Positions 1-10,309 of a stretch of DNA of 64,000 bases are shown piece after piece. The position numbers were made by a program, and so were the translations under genes. The notes beneath the pieces are model-generated. The model was not told the origin of the DNA, did no database searches, and saw only the letters and a list, made by a program, of their open reading frames with translations. Positions within the stretch are counted from its first letter, which is position 1; each line of letters opens with the position of its first letter. Source of the DNA: Cristatella mucedo (Eukaryota; Bryozoa; Phylactolaemata; Cristatellidae); contig WPIO01000310.1 of assembly GCA_009760855.2 (NCBI GenBank), positions 10,001 through 74,000 of the forward strand, given 5' to 3'.

Positions 1-765
1 TAGTCGGCAGCTGGAGATTAGTTGTCGTTGCAAAATAATTGTGGAAGCGAGTTCCACAGTCTAGGACCTGCAGAGCAAAAGCTTCTGCTGCCAACGGTCT
101 TAAGCGGATGGATGGAACAGCTAATTTATTGTCCGTACAGACCTTAGGGCACGAGGAGGCTTAAAATGGAGCAGCAGTTCAGCTAGGTACTGAGGAGCCA
201 AGCCGAGGCGGGCCTGTGGGTCAGCACATAAACTGTGCTCTGTATCTATCGATCAACTGCCAGCTATCCTAGCTCTTTTTTCAAAGGAGACACATTGTCT
301 GTCCTCTGGTATTTGCAAACTAGTCGGGCAGCCATATTCATAGCCAGCTGCAGTAGCTTAATGGCTTTTTTTGGTACCCCAGCTAAAAGAAAATTACAAT
401 AATGTAGCTGAGATAGAACTAGGGAGCTAGTTAAATTTTTTAAAGCCACCATGGATGACAGTTCCTGATCTTAGATTGGGATCGGACATGATGGTTAGCT
501 GTGGAAGCAGTCTTCTTACCGAAGCTTCCAAAATTTAGGCAGTTGTCGAAGACGACACCTACATTACGAGAATACGTTGATGGTCGCACAACAGCATCAC
601 CTATTAGAACATCGAAGCTTTCTAGTCCAGCCACATGCTTAGGGTGTCCTATGAGTAGCAGTTCAGTTTTATCTTTGCTTAATTTTAAGAAATTTCCCGA
701 CATCCATGATCAAATTTCGGCAAGGCAAGCATTCAGTTTATCTAAGCAGTGTTACCAAAGTTGTT
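1..765 (-). mobile_element. LINE-A fragment, L2/CR1-type, 3' ORF part
   Basis: On the minus strand it carries the LINE-A C-terminal reading frame (DNKLAVP..., LNFGSFGKKTASTANHH, NFLKLSKDKTELLLIGHPKH) with stops and indels. It joins a LINE-B-like segment near 765-785 and runs off the left edge. Confidence 0.8.
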
Positions 766-784
766 TTGGGATTTCGCAAATGTA

Positions 785-2760
785 TGGACCAACTTGGATG
801 TAGCGTCTCTGTCTATGCAGGCTCTAATGGTGGCAACCTTAAGTAGCTGAAAGTAGGCAAAGTTGACTGTGGATCTGATGGGATCTCCAGTGAAAGGTTA
901 CTTTGGAATAGCACAACCGTATTTCGTGCAGATGAATTGAAGGTATGCTGGTTGAGCCTATGTTGATAGCTTAACTTTCCAATTTCTGAGTCACGCCAGG
1001 TTTTCTCGTAACTAGTAAGCTGGTAATACGGTCGATCAATTCGAATAAGCTTGCTACCAACCAAGGACGGATGTTAGCAACACTAGTAGCAAGGCAGTTG
1101 AGAGAGATCGCAGCATAGGTACAGCTGTGTGTGTCATCGGTATACAAGTGAACGCCTAGGTTATGCTTGGTAATTACATCGGCGAGAAGGAACTTACAAA
1201 TTGCGAAAAGAAGCGCACCAAGCAGGGAGCCCTGGGGTATATCATACCTTAGTAGTTCGTGGGATGATTGTCGGCCATTGACATCAATGCCCTGGTGCCT
1301 CCCACTGAGATAGGACCTATAGCCTTCCAGCGCACTGCCAGTGATGCCCAGGCGAGATGAGAGGCGCTCGAGAAAGGCTTCGCGACTTATAGGATCAAAC
1401 TTAGCCAAAAGATCAAGCAAATTAAGCGCAGATACTTTACCTAAATCTGAATTCCTAAGGTCATTTTACACTCAAGGCCAAGCAGCCGAGTGATTAGCTT
1501 TAGAAACCAGACTGGAACTTTCTTGCTACGTTTGAAGTTTCAATATAATAGTTTCGCTGGTCAGCCACTACTGGTTACAGTGCTTCTGATAGTAGCGGTA
1601 GTAGAGAGAGTGGAGGAAGTTGCTACAGTTTCTCTGTAGCTTGTGGGGTTTTTTCAATAGTTGCCAACCAACAGCCTTTTTATAAGGTGCAGGGTCAAAA
1701 CGTTAGGCCAAGGACGTATTGACCATGTTATTTATGCATGAAGACAGCAGATTTATGCATCACAGAAGTTGGACAGTCGGAACAGGGTTTAGATGGCCAG
1801 TGGTCTTCTTTGACTTGAAGCTGGATTTCTAAACAAGGTCACTAGTGTCACGCTGGAATACAGACATTAAGGTGCTGCGTGAAATTGAGGGACATGAGTC
1901 CAGTGTGGTGCTACTGAGGGAAAGGATTCAGGTGACGATGCAGTTAATTTGGTGATGGACTCTCTGATCCTGTCCATCTTGCTGGCGGAGAATCTAGAGA
2001 AGCGATTTGCCAGATCACCCCAAGGATCAAACGGTAAATATTTACCCTGTGAGCAGTTAAGGAGATTGTTAGTGGCCGACATAATCCTTTTTTTTGTCGT
2101 ATAGGGCTTCTGCAATTCGACAATATTCTCATCGAAGCTAGACTTGGCCTTAACTATGGTGGATTGTTTGGACAAACAATACTCCTAGTATGTCCGTTTA
2201 CGAAAGTCAGTCTCGATCTTGTGCGTGTTTTATCAAGCTTTCGCTTGGTGGGCCCTCGATAGTTTAATGTCTTTGGTCAACCATAGGCCGGTGGTTCTCA
2301 ACCTGAGGGTCGCGACCCCTTTGTGGGTCGAACCATCCTTTCACAGGGGTCGCTAAAGACAATCGAAAAACACGCATTTCCGCAAATTATTTACACAACA
2401 ATGTTATGGTTGGGGTCGCCACAGGATTAGTAACTTTATTAAAGGGTCACGGCATTAGGAAGGTTGAGAACCACTGCCACAGGCCATCTGAGCTCGGACG
2501 AAAAGTGTGCTTAGTCAGATGTGCAAAATCGTCAAGAGCGTCAGCTAACATCATATTTGTAGCATCTAGAGAAGTAATGTCTGGCAGAGGATCGAGCAGG
2601 GCGGGTTAAGTAAGATATTTTTGTGTTGACAGCATCAATTTCAAGAGTCTCCAATTTTCGAGACTCATCGATGATTCTCGATGCAGCGGATGGCACACGG
2701 TGCAGAATTAATGAACTGCTAAGTCGGTCCAAGGGATAGCTAGGTGCCTCAATTTTAAAG
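785..2760 (-). mobile_element. LINE-B fragment, RT and upstream part, decayed
   Basis: On the minus strand the RT core is visible at 971-1420 (FLERLSSRLGITGSALEGYR, then DIPQGSLLGALLF and YTDD). Upstream sequence at 1867-2175 carries MDRIRESITKLTASS. The part beyond 2485 is a further 5' region. A SPIN-like MITE interrupts it at 2289-2476. Confidence 0.7.
2289..2476 (+). mobile_element. SPIN-like hAT MITE (188 bp)
   Basis: The ends are inverted: CGGTGGTTCTCAACCT at the left and AGGTTGAGAACCACTG at the right. Near-identical 8-bp target duplications flank it (2281-2288 ccataggc, 2477-2484 ccacaggc), as expected for hAT elements. The inside (GGGTCGCGACCCCTTT, TTTCACAGGGGTCGC, AAAGGGTCACGGCATTAGG) corresponds closely to the non-autonomous SPIN elements I know from tetrapods and a few invertebrates. 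It has no coding capacity and sits inside a LINE-B copy. Confidence 0.85.
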
Positions 2761-3713
2761 GCTTCATTCAGAAGTCTGCTTCTACAGCTAGCCATCACAT
2801 CCGATCCCTATCCAAGATTAGGAGCTGTCTTCCATAGTGGCTTGTAATAAATTTAACTACCTCTTTAGTTCTGTCTCGGCTTGATTATTATAATTCCCTT
2901 TTAAATATTTAAATCCGAGCTGATTAACCAGCCTCTTTTTGTATAGCGACAGCAGAGCCTTTACGGCTATCACCACCGCTTGCAGTGGTGATAAAGAATC
3001 GCCCACCGCAGGAATCAAACCCACGATCTCGGCACCGAGGTCGTGAAAGCAACCGCCTTACCAAGTGTGCCATCACGGCTCGGCTGGGCTGCCAAAGAAA
3101 GCTATTAGGCCACTGCAGCGGATTATGAACATGGCTGCAAGGCTAGTCTTCAAGTCCCAGGCGGTTTGAGCACGTATCTCCTTTGCTGAAAGAGCTAAGA
3201 TGGTTGCCGGTTGAGCAACGGATAATGAGCAAAGTTCTTACGTTGACCCACAAGGCCCGCCACGGCTTGGCTCCTTCGTACCTAGCTGAACTGCTGCATC
3301 AGTTTCAGCCTGTTCGCGCCCTCAGGTCCTGTGTGGACAATAAATTAGCTGTCCCATTCCTCCGCTTAAAGACCGTTGGCGATAGAAGCTTTAGCTCTGC
3401 AGGTCCTAGACAGTGGAACTTGCTTCCACAATTCTTACGCAACGACAACTACTCTCCTACTGCCGACTATGGCACATCCTTTTCAGCGGTCCTGAGCTGC
3501 TACTTCTATGCTACTCACTACCTCAACTGCTCTCCTGACTCTGCTATGCTTCCCACTTTTTTTCGTTGCGTGAGACGTAGTCTATTGGCTGCCGAATGCG
3601 TACCGAAAGCCGCTTAGGCTGTGGGTGCGCTATACAAAACTCTCCTGCGTATCACCCACATGGTCTTTATGACTTTGTGGAGTTAAAGACGGAGATACAT
3701 TACATTACATTAC
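2761..3713 (+). mobile_element. LINE-A copy split by a SINE
   Basis: LINE-A sequence runs to 2902 (ending ...aattccctttt) and resumes at 3082 with ggctgggct, exactly continuous with the intact copy at 37920-37940. The 3' frame (LRWLPVEQR...LAPSYLAELLHQF) and the terminal acattacattacatt repeat at about 3695-3713 are present. A frameshift lies near 3165. Confidence 0.88.
2903..3081 (-). mobile_element. SINE-1 (tRNA-derived) inside LINE-A
   Basis: Reading the minus strand, gagccgtgatggcacactt is followed by a tRNA-like A-box, then a B-box (gtgggtttgattcc), then a shared body (cactgcaagcggtggtgat, gccgtaaaggctc) and an A/T-rich tail. The insertion point is defined by the flanking LINE. Confidence 0.88.
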
Positions 3714-4449
3714 TTTAAACGTCACTATTTTCATTTTTCGCCACCTAGAAATTTTTTTTCAGAAATAAACACTTTTTTGGTCGCTTCAAGTCTTGAAGGC
3801 CATAGAATTTGGGTTTTTTAGCCAGTCATACCAAGAGAGGAGCCTCATGTGTCTCGCGCTTCATCGAGCTGCATTGCCTTGGAATTTCTTTTACCGGAGT
3901 GCCCTGTGTAGGCTCACCTGGCCAGATCATTGAGATTTAATTTAAAGAAGTACCTCTTCAATGCTGTGTGTGAGGGCGTTAGCAAGTGCAGCAGAGCTTA
4001 GGCTGCTAGGTACACAAGACAGTCAATTTTAGTCACAGAGCAGCCGAAGCACCGCCGATTCCCAAAAGTAAGCAGAGTAGTGATTTGACAGTGCTTCTCA
4101 AGAGGACAGCAAAATAAAAAAGTTCTACAGAAAAGATTATTGTGCGTGTGATTTCAAAATTAAAATTCGAGTTTCTTAAAGTTTAAATTAACCATATATT
4201 GATTACAATTTTAACCTGCTTCGGGTCTGATCTTGAGTCTTTTCCACCAGCATTCCTTAGCCACGTTAGTAATTATATTCTTTTACTCACGGCTGATTGT
4301 GTGGCACTAGTGATGCTGGAAATGTGGTCGTCACTCATAATTTCTATACAGTATTGAATAAATACACATAATTGACCTTTTGTAACCAAATGTGCCTTCC
4401 TCTCGGTTTGTATAATTTTTGTTGGTACTCAGAAACTTTCATACACCAA

Positions 4450-5190
4450 CTTCATTAGCATGTGAAAGCTGAACTACTAAACGGCCGTCTCGACTTCTGC
4501 ACCTCACTGCCTACTGGCCTACCAGCATGAGCTATCAGGCGATTGCAGCTGGTGCAAAACTCTGCAGCTAGGCTTGTCTGTCGTGAGCGTCGCAGTTGCC
4601 ACATTACTCCACTTCTCGCCGACCTGCACTGGCTACCAGTCAAGCAACGTATTAACCTCAAGGTTCTGTCGCTCACTTTTAGGTCCCTTCATTCTATGGC
4701 TCCAGCCAATCTCTCCGATATACTCCCCTATCAGGCCAAGCATCGCACCACCCGCTTTTCGGAATCCAACGGTCTACCACTACCTCGTACAACCCTCAAA
4801 TCCTTTGGAGACCGTGCATTTAGTTCGTATGCTCCCAAAGCCTGGAACTTCCTCCCGACCTGCGTCAGAACATCCCCTGACCTGACCACATTTAAAAGGA
4901 ACTTAAAAACACACCTATTTAGGACAGCATTTAGTGGGTCCCTGTGATTCGTCCTTGATATGCTTATGAGTGCTGACACTGTGCATGCTGCCACTAACCA
5001 CATTTGCATGCTGACCCTGTGCATGTCACCCCTAACCAGACTATTCATTTTGTTTGTTTTTCAAGCATGATTTTACTTACCATTCAATTGCATTTCCCTT
5101 TGCAGCAAATGTAAAGCGCCTAGAAAGAGATTAATTTCTCTGGGGGCGCTTTATCAAGTGCATTAATATTATTACTATTATTATTATAGG
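4450..5190 (+). mobile_element. LINE-B 3' part with complete tail
   Basis: The C-terminal frame (RLQLVQNSAARLVCRERRS, then LADLHWLPVKQRI and LKTHLFRTAFSGSL*) is followed by the 3' UTR and the conserved tail GTAAAGCGCCTAGAAAGAG...GGGGGCGCTTTATCAAGTG, ending in an ATT-rich repeat. 5'-truncated. Confidence 0.9.
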
Positions 5191-5516
5191 TACTACACGA
5201 ACATGTTTTGACAATAAAGACCCGAAATTTGCGACCGATTTTCAAAAACTGTTGAGCGACTCCTTAGTTTCTCCAAGGGCTTGCTTGTCCAGACTCGGAC
5301 GTCACTACAGCTCGCGTGGAGCCCAGTTTGCACTAGCTATAGTAATATTAGGTACGTACGAATATGTACCTATGTTTATGTCTATTTGTGTCTTTCTATA
5401 AATCCACAAAGACTAATTACCTGGTGCACTAAAGAACTTTGGTTTCAGCAGAAAATTTAGATTATAAGCGGCCTTTCTTTTCCAGTATCTACTTGTTGTA
5501 GACTTTGTTATACGAT

Positions 5517-5697
5517 GAGCCGTGATGGCACACTAGGTAAGGCGGTTGCTTTCACGACCTCGGTCCCGAGGTCGTAGGTTCGATTCCTGTGGTGGATCAA
5601 TTCTTTATCGCCACTGCAAGCGGTGGTGACAGCCGTAAAGGCTCTTCTGTCGCTATACAAAAAAAGGCTGTTTAATCAGCTAGGATTTTTTTTCAAT
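5517..5697 (+). mobile_element. SINE-1 copy
   Basis: The full head with A-box and B-box (aggttcgattcc) is present, with the body gccactgcaagcggtggtgac and a T-rich tail. It is colinear with the copy at 2903-3081. Confidence 0.88.
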
Positions 5698-5796
5698 AAG
5701 TTTCGGCTGTGCAGCGCGGAGTGACTTCGTCTATTGCTTTTTTTCTCAATTTTGCCTGCTACAGCTACTCATACATTCTACTCATTTCAATTTCTC

Positions 5797-5807
5797 ACAC
5801 TCACTCC

Positions 5808-5849
<42 letters not shown>

Positions 5850-5850
5850 C
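5797..5850. repeat. (CT)n microsatellite
   Basis: About 25 CT units with one CG interruption at the right end. Confidence 0.95.
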
Positions 5851-6009
5851 TGAATCCATTGACATCAATGGCTCGCCTTACGAGCAGAGCAAAGGTTATA
5901 AACCCGGAAATGGGTCGTCCCATAGAGCTCTTCTCAAACTACCAGTTAATAGCCGTCATAGATAAGCTCTCTATAGATCTATTCTAGCCTCTAGCATAGG
6001 GATCATCAA

Positions 6010-8180
6010 ACGGTTATATAGATCAGATAATAATTATAATAAGGATAATAACAGGTTTGCATGGAAACCTATGAAAACTAAATCTCTTTCTAGGCACTGC
6101 TGTAAAAAGAGCAAGCGTTTTAATTGCTGAGTGATAATATGCACAGTTTTAGCATTTTTAAGGGAAAAAAGGACAATCACCGGACCCAGGAAATGCTGTG
6201 AAGAAAATCTGGGAATTTACCTTGTTTTAAAATTTCGTCAAACAGGGGAAGCAGCGACGTCAGCGGGGAGTGAGTTCTATGCTTTGGAAGCATTCAGAGT
6301 AAAGGCTCAAAAAGACATGGACCAACTTGAATATAGAAGCCCTGCCTAAGCAGGCTTGAATTTTTGCAATGTTAATAATGGTAATAGGTCGCTTGGGGAG
6401 CATCATAAAAAAATTAAATCCGTATCCAGGCGCTATACAGCTCGATGTGAGAGAATCAATACACGTGGGGTCGGTGTCGTGCAAGGTACCCAGCATGCGA
6501 AAGCACACTTGTATAATACTTGGGCCAGATGAGTGTACGATTGAAGCCAGCAGACTAAAGAAAAATATGGTGCCACACATTTGGTCAGTGACTATTAAGA
6601 CCTCTGAATAGTAAAATGTCATGAATCATGCACATTTCTACATACAGGACACACTAAAATAAAATACAAGCTGACTGGAGCGAAGGGAAAGCTTATCTAA
6701 ACACGGCGTCTTTAGCTGAGACTTAACAGATGCATGGTCATCGCTGTTAGTCATCATAGCCGAACGTTTTGTAGACTTTGTGTGGGTATGGGCTCAAGTT
6801 TCGATCATCAAAGGTTACAGCTTAGTGCCAGGTATGGAGGAATGGCTAAATGAGAAGTGCGGTTCGAGAGCACGTGACCGGAGGAGCAAAGACGCTGGAC
6901 AGCTCAGCTGGTACAAGTGAGTGAAGTAACAGTAAGCCACTCTGTGCTTCTAAGGGAGCTAGTGGCTGAAAGTAGGGAAACCTGACTGTGAATCTTATAA
7001 GACCGTTTAGTTAAAGGTCACTTTCAAACAGGACACCAAGATCACGTGCTGATGCTACAGGTCGGCTAACCACGTCCATTGTGAGGTGTAGGTTCTCGCA
7101 TTTCTGAAAAAAATAGGTTTTCCCATGTCTATTAAATGAATGTTATCGACCTTCAATTTTATTTGCTACCATCTATGAGTGAATTTCAGAAAATCTTGCA
7201 GCAAAAGAGCTGAGAGAGTTTGACTTGCTGGAAGAATGTCAGGGATCTAAGCAACGGTACAGTTGTGTACCATATGCATATAAAAGAGAGCTTAAATCGA
7301 GACTGGCGAGCAAATCACCAAGATGACATGTATCAATTTTGAAATAAGTGGACCAAGAACAGTACCTCGGGGTACCCCTGACTTTAGAGGCTCTTTGAAT
7401 GACGGCTTTCCGCTTACATCTGTGCTCTGAAGTATCCCACTGAAATAGGACCTAAACCGTTGCTGTGCAGTGCTAGTGGTGCCCAAGCGAGATGAGAAGT
7501 ACTCCAGAAGGAAAAGACGGTCAATATTTTTCGAAGGCTGCAGATTAATTAATAAAAAAAGCTGTTAGATTTTACCTAACTCTGCGTTTCTAAGAACGTC
7601 GTTATACACCCGTGGTAATGCTGATTCTGTGGAGTGATTAACTCTACAATCTGACTACGACCAGCTTTCTAGGTTTGAAGTTTGATACAAAAGTTAAGTT
7701 TATCTGCTACTGCTCTGTCTAGAGTCTTTGACATGAGCGACAGAAGGGAGACTGGGTGGAAGCTGCTAAAGTTCTCATCTTCTAGTGTTGTCTTCTTATT
7801 GAGTAGTCTAAAAACATCTGTTTTGAAAAATCGTAGCGATTAAATCTGAAATGACCTAGTCGCTCTATTAAGTAAATATTTATTAAGACAATTATGCAGG
7901 TAATAAGGGGGAAATATATGGATCTCAGAAGGAGAAAGGCGGATTTGGGGTCTTGAGGGCATCTTATACTGGAAGATGAACTGCACGATGAGGTCGCTAG
8001 TGGTAAGCTTGAAGGTGATATTAAAGTGCGGTGCAGAACTGAGGGAGAGATGTCCGGTGGTAACTTTACCGAGGAAGATGATTCCATGGGGATGTTACTT
8101 TGGGGATTGACTCTCTGATCTAATATGTCGTCCTGACTAAGAAGCTCGATAGAGGTAGCTATCTCTTTGAACTAACTTTG
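6010..8180 (-). mobile_element. LINE-B copy, long but decayed
   Basis: The 3' tail remnant lies at 6010-6130 (tctctttctaggcactgct). A C-terminal frame remnant is at 6230-6360. RT motifs are at 7292-7486 (QQRFRSYFSGILQ, SGVPRGTVLGPL). The upstream segment 7780-8130 parallels 1900-2170. Stops are frequent. Confidence 0.7.
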
Positions 8181-9514
8181 CGATTTCCGTTTCCGCTTAC
8201 AGAACTCAAGTACATAACAAATTTACTAGTTAAATAACGTAAGTACACAGCGGCTCTACGCCGTGTCGGGTGGTGTACCTTCGGCGGCCAGACTCAAGGT
8301 GCTTCTCCCGAGAGACCACTCTTTAGTTGATGAAGCTAGAAACGTTACACTTTCTTTGGCACCCCGAAAAATGGCTGAATGCCATCCTCGGCAAATGAGC
8401 TGCTGTGGCAATAGAAAAAGCGGTTTGCTCGAATCTCATCAGCAGTCTCAAACGGGGTGCACTGAGTTCTTTAATATAGATTGGGTACTTGCTGGCTAAT
8501 CTAGCCACGCTACGAAGGTAAATTCGATTAATCACGTCGGCAGCAGAGCCTTCGTAGCTGAGGCGTCTAATACTAGTCAACCTGCAATCTGGCTCTTAGT
8601 ACTTCGGGTTGCCTGCCGACTCATGTTTAATTTTAAATTTGGCAAATTAATTAAAACTATCAAGAGAATGTTTGAAAAAAGCCCAATAATGTATTGGGTT
8701 ACAACAAGCTCAAGATGAAGCTGGATGTTGGGTCGCTATTTAGCTGCTACAAGATCCAAGCATCTAGTCATCCGTGTTCACAGAATAGGGATTTAAAGAG
8801 CGACAAACATAATAGCGAAATGGCAGTCCAAGCAGAGCAGCTTGGAGTTACTGAATAAACCGTCACGCCTGTTCATTGGAGGAAGGCTCGTCAATAAGTT
8901 CCAGCGTCTTCACAAGTTAATATCAAGTTTCTAAAATCTTCCTCCGAACGTGTCCTGTTATTCCGTTGACACTGGCTGAGCAACAGCTCCTTGAGGCTTC
9001 TAAGCTGCTACATTTGTCCCTGTATACCTCTCCTCCATTCATAGTGAGTGAAGACTTGCACAGACGCCATGACAGATACAGACATACGATCAACAAAGTA
9101 GTCATCTTCGTTTTTTCATTGCTCATCTTCGACAAAAGCAACCGTTGAGCAACGTCTGACGTGCGCCTTGGTCGGTGCCAGCTAACTCACTATAAGGTTC
9201 ACTAATCTCTGCCACATTGCTCAAAGGCATACCAGCTGAAGGTGTGCGGCTGTTTAGCCTCACTTTGGTGGCTACAAAGTGCGTAAATCTACCTGCTATT
9301 GGAGGCTGCGGCAGCAGAATGCGGTCTCCGTCGTTTTCTATGCTGATGGAAGGGTGAAGATCTTTGCTTAGTGGCAGTCAGTACGGCTGCAACGATATAG
9401 ATTGACTTTTCTGTTCTTCATCATCAAACCCACAAAATATAAACATTGCTTATAAAAAAAACAGCTGACTCGATGTGCTGTAACTCATTACCATTGTCTC
9501 ACTTATAGCTTGTG
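8181..9514. other. No gene recognised
   Basis: Short open frames only, none with a recognisable domain. Some sequence around 8500-8600 may be diverged LINE. I see no RNA gene, no long repeat and no promoter that I can support. Confidence 0.5.
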
Positions 9515-10150
9515 ATTTTGCCTGTAATTTGGAATTCCGCGTATTCAGAACTCTTGGAAAGTGCTCTTAATCGTCTGCGACTGGTGCACTACTCAGCGGC
9601 TCGCCTCGTCTGTCGCCAAAGGCATGACTGCCACATCAAATCATTTCAGTCTGAGCTGTATAGGCTTATCAATAATGGCCGAAGAATGATATGAAGATCC
9701 TCAGTCTGGCTTAGAGGTCACTTCACTCGCAAGCAACAGCCTCAATCATCCGACGTCCTTTCTTCCCGCTTGACAGCATCTGGCCATCTTTTTCAGCATC
9801 TGGCCCTCGAAATATATTTAAATCTTTTGGCGATAGAGCTTTCAGTTCCCATGCACCAGTAGTAATAAACTTGCGTCAGGGTACAGTCACTACCTGAAAT
9901 GACCTTGCATTGTTTAGGTCTCATCTCAAGACCAACTTGTTTCGGTCGGCTTTCCCTTTTGAACACCGGTCTTTTTTGTTTCTGTATGCTTTGCTTGAGT
10001 GCCTGTGCGTGAAATGTTAATAGTTACGGATCCTACTTACCGCTGCCATGAGTGTCTTCATATTTTCTTTCTTATGCTGACCAAACTATGATGTTTGTTT
10101 GCTTTTGCATGCCTGATACAGTGCATGACACCACTCCTTGAGTACTGATT
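9515..10150 (+). mobile_element. LINE-B 3' fragment, decayed
   Basis: The frame VHYSAARLVCRQRHDCHIKS is followed after a gap by IFKSFGDRAFSSHAP and then SHLKTNLFRSAFPF, the order of the LINE-B C terminus. The 3' tail is eroded. Confidence 0.75.
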
Positions 10151-10309
10151 CTCATTCAGAGTTTTGAAGCAACTGGAACAAGATTAAATTGTCCTTGGAT
10201 GATAAACTAAGTATTATTAACTTTGTCTGTTGCAGTGCGAACGTCACACTCCATCCGGCGGCCGCTATCGGCACTTGAACAGTGAGCACCCGGATGACAA
10301 AGCGCACAC

